A stretch of 64,000 nucleotides of DNA, taken from contig JAXGZG010000001.1 in the NCBI GenBank assembly GCA_040771825.1, forward strand, positions 248,001 to 312,000, written 5' to 3'. Below are positions 17,266 through 25,142 of this stretch, piece by piece. Origin of the DNA: JAXGZG01 sp040771825 (lineage in GTDB: Bacteria; Bacillota; Sulfobacillia; Fermentithermobacillales; Fermentithermobacillaceae). The position numbers and the translations under genes were made by a program. Numbering within the stretch: the first letter of the stretch is position 1; every line of letters starts with the position of its first letter. The notes under the pieces were generated by a model. It saw only the letters and a list, made by a program, of their open reading frames with translations, was not told the DNA's origin and did no database searches.

Positions 17266-18013
17266 AGTAATTCCTCACATATTCCGCCAGGGTCGGGTGG
17301 GAGTACAGTTTCGAGGGGAGCGGGACGTCCACAGTTCGGAGTGTCCCCCGCTGGAAGTCGCGGATGGCCCGGACCTCTAGGGGCAGGCCGGCTCCTAGTT
17401 GGAGAAAGGGGTAGGTGCAGAAGTTGTCCTCTGGGCCCGGTGAGATGACTCCCTGGTAGATGACTTTTCCGGTATCGATGCCCCTATCGACTATGTGAAC
17501 CGTGACGCCGCAGTGTTCTGGGTCCCGGTTGGCCACTGCCCAATACCCGCCGTGTACCCCCCTGTATTTCGGCGTGACGCCCATATGCATATTGATGAAA
17601 GTGGCCCCGCAGCAGGAAAGGATGCCTTGTGAGATTATCCGCGTCCCGTTTACTACCACTAACTCCGGTTTGAGGTTTTTCAACACCTCTTTCACCCTGG
17701 GGCCATTTACGCTGTCTACCCTTTCGCAAATGCTGGCGTTCAGGTAATCGCCTGAATCGTCAAGATCGTAGGTGGCCATTATCTGACGAATTCGGTTCCT
17801 AGAGAAGGCGTTGAGTAGGGGCACCACGGTCATCCGGAATAGCGCCTGACCAAGTGTCCTGCTGAGTCCTAGAGATTTTCGACGGCGGAGGACGAATTCT
17901 CCCAAAGGGATCCCCCGCTCGATTATGACCTTCTGGATGCTGAAGTGCTTGAACAACTCATTGATCACGATGTTGGTGGAGCGCTCTTCCCCGCCTAGCA
18001 CGATGATTTTCAC
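17246..18013 (-). CDS. Formyltransferase-family protein
   Basis: A 255-aa enzyme with the formyl transferase N-terminal fold that uses 10-formyltetrahydrofolate. The catalytic triad is visible: Asn and His in INMHMGVTPKYRG (~138-150) and Asp in VDRGIDTGKVI (~172-182). The family includes GART, methionyl-tRNA formyltransferase and sugar N-formyltransferases. The lack of the Fmt C-terminal domain and the pairing with a deacetylase argue against Fmt. The gene overlaps the upstream deacetylase gene by 4 bp. A role in making an N-formylated sugar on a surface polysaccharide fits this pairing but is inference; the substrate cannot be read from the sequence. Confidence 0.75.
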   Translation of the reverse strand: MKIIVLGGEERSTNIVINELFKHFSIQKVIIERGIPLGEFVLRRRKSLGLSRTLGQALFRMTVVPLLNAFSRNRIRQIMATYDLDDSGDYLNASICERVDSVNGPRVKEVLKNLKPELVVVNGTRIISQGILSCCGATFINMHMGVTPKYRGVHGGYWAVANRDPEHCGVTVHIVDRGIDTGKVIYQGVISPGPEDNFCTYPFLQLGAGLPLEVRAIRDFQRGTLRTVDVPLPSKLYSHPTLAEYVRNYFRGGAR

Positions 18014-18996
18014 GGCCGCACCGCATCACAGACTTCGGACATGTTCAGCGACCGAAAGCCGTGCCTCTGTCTTAGGTCTGCATAATAGTCCAGTATTGAC
18101 CGGAGGTTGTCTAAATTCTCCTTTGTGTTGGTTCCGAAGTTATGGGGATGCCACCACAGGTGAAACACTTGGCCGAATCTTGCAGCGTGCAGCATCTGTG
18201 ATCTGATGCGCCTTAGTTTGAGAGGTTCGAGAAAGGAGAGCCCCGGGCTGAAAGGTCTTAGGAATCGGCTGGAGCGTATGTTACACAGGCAGCCGCCGGC
18301 CTTGGTTTCCGACATCCCATAGCAGTTGTGCCCCGAGATATTGATGTAGGCGTCCATCAACCTGAGCACCCGTTTCAGCGGGTTTTCCCTGGTGCTGTTG
18401 CCTGACCTGTACATCCACGAGGTTTCGTTCCCCCTGTAGCATGTGAAGCCGTTATTCATTATCACCTCCTGGTACTCGGAGTTAAACTGATTCCTTGGGA
18501 GAACGAGGCTTCTCAAATGAATGCCGTTCTGTTCGGCGATTCTCCTAGCTTGCTCCAAGTCATGGGCGAAATCTTCGACGGTTTGCCCTGCTTCGCCACA
18601 GTAATAGTGGGAGAAAGTATGGGACCCAATCTCCTGGTTTGGCGTTTGGGCGATTCTGTGGATGATGGAGTTGGCAAAGAAATATGCCTCGTCAGGGGGC
18701 GTTTCCCCCATCAGCTTGTAGCGCTTGTAGTTCGACAGCCCAGGGTCTGCGTACTTGGGCCTTTTTGCAGGCAGCATCGATATGAAGTCGTCTCTGGATT
18801 GCGCAAACAAGGCACCTACAACCGCCCACGTGGCGTGAATCTCCCGTTCCCCAAACACCTCCAAGATTTCAGGGATGACGTCTCTCGCCCCAAGGATATT
18901 GGGGCCGTAACTCTTGGTTGTCATTGAGTCGAGGACGCCCCACATAAGCTCAAAATCCAAGGATATGACCAAGATTCCTTGGATTGCATGTGTCAC
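18010..18996 (-). CDS. Polysaccharide deacetylase-family protein
   Basis: A 328-aa NodB-like enzyme of the cytoplasmic type, with no signal peptide. LVISLDFELMWG (~9-20) supplies the first Asp, and EIGSHTFSHYYC (~121-132) supplies the His-x3-His metal site. HLWWHPHNFGT near 285-295 gives the C-terminal catalytic His region. These enzymes remove N-acetyl groups from amino sugars. Its stop overlaps the formyltransferase start by 4 bp on the same strand, so the two form an operon and may act in sequence: deacetylate an N-acetyl sugar, then formylate it. That sequence is inferred. Confidence 0.78.
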   Translation of the reverse strand: MTHAIQGILVISLDFELMWGVLDSMTTKSYGPNILGARDVIPEILEVFGEREIHATWAVVGALFAQSRDDFISMLPAKRPKYADPGLSNYKRYKLMGETPPDEAYFFANSIIHRIAQTPNQEIGSHTFSHYYCGEAGQTVEDFAHDLEQARRIAEQNGIHLRSLVLPRNQFNSEYQEVIMNNGFTCYRGNETSWMYRSGNSTRENPLKRVLRLMDAYINISGHNCYGMSETKAGGCLCNIRSSRFLRPFSPGLSFLEPLKLRRIRSQMLHAARFGQVFHLWWHPHNFGTNTKENLDNLRSILDYYADLRQRHGFRSLNMSEVCDAVRP

Positions 18997-19079
18997 CTTA
19001 GCGTCTCCTATCAGGGAGTGAGCCTACGCCCTCTCCCAATGGAATTTCTGAATGCAATCTATGCGCAAGATGTGGGGAT

Positions 19080-19157
19080 ATGAGCAAGCGAGTCAGAGGC
19101 GCGCATCATGATGGGAAGATGAGCAACAGAGTCAGAGCACGGATCACGGATTACGGT
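19080..19157. repeat. Imperfect 39-bp direct repeat
   Basis: Two adjacent 39-bp units (19080-19118 and 19119-19157) share ATGAGCAA, GAGTCAGAG and ATCA blocks. They lie between the deacetylase gene and the end of the next minus-strand gene. Function unknown. Confidence 0.5.
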
Positions 19158-20107
19158 CAAGATGCGTGGATTACCCGGTCAATGAGGGCTTTCTGTTTGC
19201 TCCTGCCAACAGCTACAAGGACCTTCGCTATCTGGTCATCCACTGCAGTGTATGTCTTCCGCCAAAGGGCGCCTCCGACAGCCGCGCTTGCCAGCAGCAG
19301 AAAGGGTGTGGAGAGCAAGAAGGCGAGGGTGGATGTTGCCCACAAATACACCGGGAAGGCGAACGTCGTGCCAAATAGCAGGCTAAGGGATTTGATCATA
19401 GTGGTAAGGAATCGGTAGGATCCGAACCCCAGACTACCCACAATGATCTGGGCGATGGCAACCCCCGACGTGGACTTGAGGAACGTCACCACCGACGAAG
19501 CGGAGATCTCGTCGAGGCCCATAGCTTTGCCCATGGCCTGTTTGTTGGCTTCGCTCAGTTTGCCTATCTCCTCCCGGATGATGTCCGCCAGGGCTTCCTT
19601 CCGCGAAGGAGCGGAGATCTCTCTTTCCACGACTTCCATCAACTCTTGGATAAAGGCCTCAAACACCCTAGATTCGAGGGCTGTCGTGTCTGGGTACTTG
19701 GCCGGGTCGATTCTCAAGCTGCGGGCAGCGCGTCGTACGATGGCATCTGCGACGTCACTAGTTGAGTCTTTTCCGTCACCGATGCGGATCAGGAACCGCT
19801 TCATCTCAGAAGTGAGTTCCTGGGGAGACAGTCGAGATAACCGTCCTGCCTCTTGCCGAAATGTGGCTTGGAGAACATCGGGATTCCAGTCGAACGCTGA
19901 CCCGAAGGACCGGATTCCTCGGGCGGCCCGATAGGAGAAGAGCCCCGCTACCCTGGAGGCGCCGCTTAGGACGGCATTGCTGCCCTTCTTGACGCGCCTA
20001 CGTGCGTCTTGCTTCATCAGATTCAGCGTCGTAAGGCAATTGACCGTAGAAAGAAGCGCAATCTTCTCGTCTCTCGACATCTGAGATAGCCCTATCATGA
20101 ACAGCAT
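19157..20107 (-). CDS. Membrane-associated protein of unknown function (possibly YaaW-like)
   Basis: A 316-aa protein with a largely helical, charged N-terminal two-thirds and two hydrophobic segments near the C-terminus (about 222-240 and 250-285, the latter long enough for a hairpin). EIGKLSEANKQAMGKAMG (~182-199) followed by the hydrophobic block faintly resembles the E. coli YaaW/DUF3944 arrangement, but I cannot confirm it. It touches the end of the next upstream gene on the same strand (a 1-bp overlap), so the two are probably cotranscribed and perhaps act together in the membrane. Confidence 0.55.
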   Translation of the reverse strand: MLFMIGLSQMSRDEKIALLSTVNCLTTLNLMKQDARRRVKKGSNAVLSGASRVAGLFSYRAARGIRSFGSAFDWNPDVLQATFRQEAGRLSRLSPQELTSEMKRFLIRIGDGKDSTSDVADAIVRRAARSLRIDPAKYPDTTALESRVFEAFIQELMEVVEREISAPSRKEALADIIREEIGKLSEANKQAMGKAMGLDEISASSVVTFLKSTSGVAIAQIIVGSLGFGSYRFLTTMIKSLSLLFGTTFAFPVYLWATSTLAFLLSTPFLLLASAAVGGALWRKTYTAVDDQIAKVLVAVGRSKQKALIDRVIHAS

Positions 20108-20820
20108 TACTTGAGTGCCGCCTGCAGGTTTTCTGAGCTAATCCCAGCGAAATGCCGTGAGAAGAACTTCTTTGCGCTCTCAATCTCGTCCGCCAGAACC
20201 AGCGAAAAGACATCCCCGGCGACTTTGAACGCATACAGGGAGTTTCCTAAGAGCCAGAGGTTATCGTCCAGGAGAGTCCCGTCAACCAGTGACCCGATAA
20301 AGGGGAAGATGACGGCTTTAGGCTGAAACACGTCGATGGCCAGGTGGACTCCGACACCCATGGCGAACCCGGCCGTAAGGACTCCTGTTGTCTTGTTGAT
20401 CACTTTTCCCCCCCAAGTGTTAGCAAGACCTCCGTCCCTTTCCGCGGACAGCCAGCACTTGTACAGTTTCCACAGGGCTACAAGGCCCAGTGCGCTGTGG
20501 AAAAGGAAGAACCGATGTCTGCCTATGCCCAGGAGGCGGATGTCTAGGTCTGGGAATACCATCCCTTTGCCGAGTCCCCACATGCCAAGCGGAACCAGCA
20601 CGCTTGCTTTGGCTGTCGCATAACCCGCATTCAGGAGTCTTTCTGCTTGCAGTTTGGCCTGATGCAGGAAACTCAGATTTGCTATGGGGTTAGGGCATTC
20701 GGATTGGTCGGCCCGGGCAAGCAGTTCATCTAGTGTCCTGATAGTACCCTCAATCGACTCTCTGTTGAGACTGGACGGAAGGGTCCGCCTCCCGACTATG
20801 CGCCGAATTTCGTCTGACAT
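20107..20820 (-). CDS. Membrane protein with PDLD/HRFFxFHS motif (YdjM-like)
   Basis: A 237-aa protein with several hydrophobic helices. The segment VFPDLDIRLLG (~87-97) followed by GRHRFFLFHSALG (~99-111) and a later GVHLAID (~158-164) resembles the metal-binding pattern (PDxD, HRxxxxHS, H) of YdjM/DUF457 membrane-bound metal-dependent hydrolases. Length fits a small member. It is the first gene of a two-gene minus-strand unit with the 316-aa protein. Substrate unknown. Confidence in the family rests on the motif alone. Confidence 0.55.
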   Translation of the reverse strand: MSDEIRRIVGRRTLPSSLNRESIEGTIRTLDELLARADQSECPNPIANLSFLHQAKLQAERLLNAGYATAKASVLVPLGMWGLGKGMVFPDLDIRLLGIGRHRFFLFHSALGLVALWKLYKCWLSAERDGGLANTWGGKVINKTTGVLTAGFAMGVGVHLAIDVFQPKAVIFPFIGSLVDGTLLDDNLWLLGNSLYAFKVAGDVFSLVLADEIESAKKFFSRHFAGISSENLQAALK

Positions 20821-21285
20821 GGAGCGCCACCTTCCTCAGAGTTAAGTCCGTGCAATAGGGATTTGTCCATACCTACGGTAGCCTGTGCTGCACGACACTG
20901 GTCTTGTGCAACCCGTGTGCCAAGAGTCTGCAAGAAGCTAGTGGGATAATGCTTCGCCCCGTGCGGCTTGTATCCTCCTGGCTTTTTTGCGGAGGGATGT
21001 CTGCCGCGGCGCCATCCTGTACAGGTGGCCATGATTCGCATACCGACGTTGGACTGGACAACTCTTCTCACGACAGGCCCGAACGCATCCGAAGGGACAT
21101 CTTCGTTGAGGATGCGTGTGCATCCGCTGGGTTGCCAGTTCTCCTCTTTGGGGTCAGCAACTACTATGACCGGGATGAAGTGCAGCGAATGGTTCAAGCG
21201 ACCGTCTTTCAGGAACGAGTTCGAATGGGCATGAGTTAGATGAGGTCCGAGATCCTTGGGCAATGGCAGACAGCCGGAGTGGTGG
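20821..21285. other. Gap with decayed coding-like sequence
   Basis: A minus-strand frame over 20796-21263 shows protein-like stretches (RLNHSLHFIPVIVVADP, SNVGMRIMATCTGW), and another frame continues similar text, which suggests a degraded gene. I do not recognise the family. No promoter or structured RNA is clear. Confidence 0.3.
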
Positions 21286-21357
21286 TGGCCCCAACGGGAA
21301 TCGAACCCGTGTTACCGCCTTGAAAGGGCGGTGTCTTGACCGCTTGACTATGGGGCC
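21286..21357 (-). tRNA. tRNA-Glu (TTC)
   Basis: The minus-strand sequence folds as a cloverleaf: acceptor GGCCCCA pairs fully with TGGGGCC, the T arm ACGGG-TTCGATT-CCCGT is normal, and the anticodon stem CCGCC/GGCGG carries loop CTTTCAA with anticodon TTC. CCA is not encoded directly after the discriminator A. It is the last of three clustered minus-strand tRNA genes. Confidence 0.92.
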
Positions 21358-21378
21358 ACTGCAATCGCAGGGATCAAA

Positions 21379-21453
21379 TGGTGCGCCCGGGGTGCATCGA
21401 ACACCCGACCAATCGGTTATGAGCCGACCGCTCTGCCACTGAGCTACGGGCCA
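21379..21453 (-). tRNA. tRNA-Met-type (CAT), acceptor stem imperfect
   Basis: Cloverleaf with D arm GCTC/GAGC, anticodon stem GTCGG/CCGAT, loop CTCATAA (anticodon CAT), T stem GGGTG/CACCC and an encoded CCA. The 5' acceptor strand TGGCCCG pairs with CGGGCGC only from position 3 on; positions 1 and 2 (T-C and G-G) mispair. It could be elongator Met or the lysidine-modified Ile2 tRNA; the anticodon alone does not decide. The mismatches raise doubt about function. Confidence 0.8.
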
Positions 21454-21471
21454 TCAACTGCTGACATTTAG

Positions 21472-21547
21472 TGGCTCCCCGAGCAGGACTCGAACCTGCA
21501 ACCCTCCGGTTAACAGCCGGATGCTCTGCCATTGAGCCTATCGAGGA
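21472..21547 (-). tRNA. tRNA-Asn (GTT) with one extra base
   Basis: Acceptor TCCTCGA pairs with TCGGGGA (one G-T pair), loop CTGTTAA gives anticodon GTT, T stem GCAGG/CCTGC, and CCA is encoded. Between the acceptor and D stems the sequence is TAG where TA is normal, so one extra G precedes GCTC. It is the first gene of the Asn-Met-Glu cluster. Confidence 0.85.
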
Positions 21548-21610
21548 GCGACAGAGATACTATACCTGGTTGGCGCCGAGTCTGTCAAGAAAAACCCCAA
21601 GAACGGATCG

Positions 21611-23155
21611 TGTCAACCTACTGTAGGAACAGAGACTTGACCCCACCATTGATCGTGACGGTGTCACCAAATACTGGAATGACTAATGGACATAAGGAAC
21701 TGGCGTAGCGGTGTGACCCTTCCTTCGATTACGGGGAGGTTGCTGGTCACCTCTCCAGCTACGCGTCTTAACACCTCACGTTCGGAGGAGACAACTTCGG
21801 ATAGCACCTTCAGCGGGCCTAGATCCCGGCGATGCTGCTCCAGGTACTGGCTCTAATCTCCACTTGTTGGCTTCGGCGCTCGCATCCTGGCCATTTGGTC
21901 AACGCCGGTCTTGCTCCACCCCATAGGACGACTCGACAGCCGAGCCGACAGGATGTGGCTCACATGGCCCTCGGCGCTCACTCCCCAGTTCTGCCCGGGG
22001 TAGAGGCGTAAGCCATAACTCCATCCCAGTTGTTGCGGATGTACCGTCGGGTAATCTTGAGCCATCTTGACTTGATTCGGGGTTTCGCCCAATACGGCAG
22101 CCTCCTTTAGAGGCGTTCCACCGTAACCCTGTCCCCGACCCTGATGGCTTTCCAGGCATCCCTGTATTCCTGGCTATCCCTCCCCAACACGCCTAACAGG
22201 CGTTTGTTTAGGTGAAACTTGTCCAGGACGAAAACACTCTTGGGCAGTATTTTAAGCCCAGTCTTAATCCAGAGGTACCATCACCACATGCATAGATTCT
22301 TTTTAGGGATCCCATGTCGTAATGCTCTTCTATGTAGTTAAGCACCCAAAGCCATAACTCTTCAGTCTCACTGTAAAGTCCAGAAAAATAATGCGGAACC
22401 TTCAATTCGCCTTTGATCCTTCTCCTTGCCTTCGTGCACGTAAACCAGCATCGGCATGTAGGTTCTGCCATTTTGCCCTGCTACATGGTCTTCATCGGCT
22501 TCCACATACAAAGACTCGCACTGCCGTTTTTCGAGTCTCCCCATGATGGCCTGCTCTTCCAGGTTGAACCGACGGATCGCTTCTATGACCGTTTGACCGC
22601 TTACACGTGCTTCCGGGGCTGCCCCACTGGGCTTCTCCCCGCTTTTTCGGTAAGGGTAACTCGCTAGAGGCCTCCACTACTTCCGCCGCCAAAGCCAAAT
22701 CTATCCTGGCGTGCGGCCCGTACCCGGCTTTCCTGTCAACCAGGTGCGACATTCACCTGTTTTAGCGTGCTTAAAGTACGTTCGTTTGTACTCGACCTTC
22801 CCGAACGGCGTCAAAATGCCTTTTTCGTCTTCCCGCCTTTGGATTCTCCACCCCGATCGTTCTTCCCGACACTCAACAATACGTTGGTCCTCAGCCTTCA
22901 GCACCGACTTCGCAGACTTCCGCCCAAGCCCATTTAATTGCTCCCCAAGACCTTCCTGAAAACTAACGTAGTCCAGCCCCTTTTCCATGGCATCTAAAAC
23001 GTTCTCCACAATCCCGTGAAACTTAGCCCACATTTGCTGTACAATCTTCATGAGACCTCACCTTTCGAGTGGCAACACTCGCCCAACCAGGCGGTGGGGT
23101 CTCTTTCGTTATCTAGCAGCCATTCTCCTCTAAAAACTCCTACAGTAAAGTTACA
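21611..23155 (-). mobile_element. Decayed ISLre2-family insertion sequence
   Basis: About 1.55 kb, the usual ISLre2 size, bounded by imperfect inverted ends (TGTCAACCTACTGTAGGA left; complement of TGTAACTTTACTGTAGGA right). It carries a broken minus-strand transposase gene. A 20-bp direct repeat lies just outside or across the ends (21596-21615 and 23160-23179), longer than a normal target duplication and not flush with the right end. The 285-bp element at 7194 shares both ends. Confidence 0.78.
21853..23051 (-). pseudogene. ISLre2-family transposase, multiply frameshifted
   Basis: The N-terminus reads MKIVQQMWAKFHGIVENVLD and FGKVEYKRTYFKH in one frame (from 23051). A middle block (GYGPHARIDLALAAEVVEAS) lies in a second frame. 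A later block (KVPHYFSGLYSETEELWLW, then YIEEHYD and RIYACGDG) lies in a third, and the C-terminal GHVSHILSARLSSRPMGWSK in a fourth segment ending near 21853. Together they cover a full ISLre2 (UPF0236) transposase of ~400-480 residues, but at least three frameshifts make it inactive. Confidence 0.85.
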
Positions 23156-23415
23156 CTAACCCAAGAACGGATCGTGTCATTGTTGGCCAGAAAATGTCAC
23201 CACCGGACGGCGAAGGAGTTCAGGCTCCCGAATCCGGCCCAGATGTGCTGTGGTGACCACTTTGAACCCCAACCTAACGAACATCCGCACCATCCTCGTC
23301 TACCACGCCATCCCGTTCTCCACACCATCCAGCCTTTACCTTCCCCCGCATGAAACTTCATGTGGGAGGAAAGCATACATGCGAGTCCGCTATGGCTCGT
23401 CTGGAGGTGATGCAT

Positions 23416-23754
23416 GTGGGCAATTCGTGGATAGGAGCAATCATACGGTTCATCGTGTCGGCGATAGTACTTATGGTAATGGGCCTTGTTCTGCCTGGTT
23501 TCTCGGTATTCGGATTCGTCAACGCCCTATTGGCCGCGCTGGTGATAGCTGCAATAGGCTGGGGGGTTGAAGCCATCCTTGGCCAGAGGGTATCGCCGCA
23601 GTCTAGGGGCATTGTCGGCTTCATCGTGGCGGCTGTAGTGATTTATGTCGCCCAGTTTCTGGTTCCTGGCATGAGAGTCACGATTCTTGGGGCTCTCTTG
23701 GCATCATTGGTTGTGGGCATCATAGACGCGTTCGTTCCAACGGTCATTAGGTAG
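23416..23754 (+). CDS. Phage-holin-like membrane protein, YvlD/DUF360 family
   Basis: A small integral membrane protein (112 aa from the chosen start) with four hydrophobic helices, matching the PF04020 family that includes Bacillus YvlD; the 'holin' label is by fold class, and the role is probably envelope-related. I chose GTG 23416 because GGAGGT lies 7 bp upstream; an ATG at 23410 is too close to that site. Upstream, an 8-bp stem (CCCGCATG/CATGTGGG, 23345-23366) precedes the gene. It follows the ISLre2 element directly. Confidence 0.75.
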   Translation: MGNSWIGAIIRFIVSAIVLMVMGLVLPGFSVFGFVNALLAALVIAAIGWGVEAILGQRVSPQSRGIVGFIVAAVVIYVAQFLVPGMRVTILGALLASLVVGIIDAFVPTVIR

Positions 23755-23834
23755 ACGCGCCACCTGGCGGGTCAGGGGTAGTCCGGGCATTATCTTCCAC
23801 TCGTCCACATATCCAAATGAGGGGGGTGGAAAGG

Positions 23835-24941
23835 GTGAAAGCCCAAGGGCAAGGGACATCTCTGACCCGCGTCATACTGTGGCAGGGGCTTTTGGTCCTT
23901 TTCCTCCTGCTTTTTACGCTGTCGATCCGCCCCAATGTCTGGCAACCGGCCTTCGGCGGAAGTCAGGAAGGGCAAGTCATCTCCGGGGTCCGCACTCCTT
24001 CCATCTTCGATGTTCTTTGGAGCCGCGAGGATATGGTCAAGAGGGTCTTCCGGATGGGATTCCCCATCATCCAGTACTTTGAAGGATACCGCCATGATGC
24101 TGATGTCCCGAATCTGGCCTCCCAGTTCGCCGGCTGGTTTCTTGGTTTTGTGCCTAGATGCGTATCTGATTTGGCTCTGTCCCAGTTTCCAGGCGGACTT
24201 ATGTCCGGTGAAAGCAGCGGGTCAGGAGACCCTGAAGAACTGGAGAAGGACTGGGGCGTCACACCCGTTGTCTACACGTTGCCGCCAGGGGAAGGCGTAC
24301 CTGCAGCGGTGGGGATGCCCGACAAGCCGCTAGTGGCCATCTACCACACCCACACTACCGAGTCGTTTCTTCCTGTTATCGGGAAGACAGGAGCGGGCAA
24401 CGCCTTCACCACCGACTTGAACAAGTCTGTGGTAAAAGTAGGGGAGATTCTCCTGTCTGAGCTAGAGGGAAGGTACAGGATCCCGTGCGTCCACTCTAAG
24501 ACTATCCACGACGAGGACTCTAGGGCCGGGGCTTACTACCGTTCCGAGTCCACGGTCAAGGCGATCCTCCAAAAGTACCCTTCCTGCGACGTCATGTTGG
24601 ACGTTCACCGCGACAGTCAACCCCGGAATATCACCGCCGTAACCATTCGGGGAAAGGCCTACGCTAGGCTTCTCATAGTTATCGGCACCAACAACCAGAA
24701 CTGGGTTGAGAACTACAACTTTGCCCGCAAGATCACGTCCAGACTTGAGGATAACTACCCCGGGATATCCAGGGGAATCCTCTACGCATCGGCCAACTAC
24801 AACCAGAGTTATTCGGCAAGGGCTTTGGTTGTGGAGGTTGGAGGAGTGGACAATACTCTCGCGGAATGCAAGAACAGCATGGAGGCCCTTGCGTGGGCAC
24901 TGGCTGCCACCATTCTTCCGGCTGCTCCGGCAAGGCCATAG
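23835..24941 (+). CDS. spoIIP: Stage II sporulation protein P
   Basis: Membrane-anchored amidase/endopeptidase that, with SpoIID and SpoIIM, degrades septal peptidoglycan during engulfment. An N-terminal transmembrane helix (RVILWQGLLVLFLLLFTL) is followed by the catalytic domain: IYHTHTTESF (~166-175) with the first zinc His and Glu, DVMLDVHRDS (~256-265) and VVEVGGVDNT (~332-341) with the catalytic Glu. GTG 23835 is preferred over ATG 23817 because GGGGGGTGG lies upstream of it. The gene stands alone before the heat-shock operon. It is direct evidence for endospore formation. Confidence 0.9.
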   Translation: MKAQGQGTSLTRVILWQGLLVLFLLLFTLSIRPNVWQPAFGGSQEGQVISGVRTPSIFDVLWSREDMVKRVFRMGFPIIQYFEGYRHDADVPNLASQFAGWFLGFVPRCVSDLALSQFPGGLMSGESSGSGDPEELEKDWGVTPVVYTLPPGEGVPAAVGMPDKPLVAIYHTHTTESFLPVIGKTGAGNAFTTDLNKSVVKVGEILLSELEGRYRIPCVHSKTIHDEDSRAGAYYRSESTVKAILQKYPSCDVMLDVHRDSQPRNITAVTIRGKAYARLLIVIGTNNQNWVENYNFARKITSRLEDNYPGISRGILYASANYNQSYSARALVVEVGGVDNTLAECKNSMEALAWALAATILPAAPARP

Positions 24942-25058
24942 ATTATTCGCTACTCCCAATCAACGCCCACTCTTGTGCCGCTGCAGTCGTTGTCACCGGG
25001 CAATCTCCCGCCTCAGCTATCCGGCCATCGCCTACGGGGCAGTAGGACGGGTACCCCG

Positions 25059-25124
25059 TTGACACCTCGGCTCATCACGTGCTATCTTCCACTTAGGTTA
25101 GCACTCTCAGCCCAGGAGTGCTAA
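25059..25124 (+). promoter_or_regulatory. Sigma-A promoter and perfect CIRCE operator of hrcA operon
   Basis: TTGACA (25059-25064) and TATCTT (25083-25088, 18-bp spacing) form a promoter. Immediately downstream lies TTAGCACTC-N9-GAGTGCTAA (25098-25124), an exact match to the CIRCE consensus bound by HrcA. Placed at the transcription start and just before the hrcA ribosome-binding site, it makes the operon autoregulated and heat-inducible. Confidence 0.95.
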
Positions 25125-25142
25125 AGAAGGAGGGTCGTCCAA

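Noticed and set aside
20904..21239. Plus-strand 111-codon frame
   Set aside because: Composition is not protein-like and the opposite strand shows better, though decayed, coding text.
23345..23366. Riboswitch or attenuator before the YvlD-like gene
   Set aside because: Only one short stem without a T-run is present; it could be transposon-flank debris.
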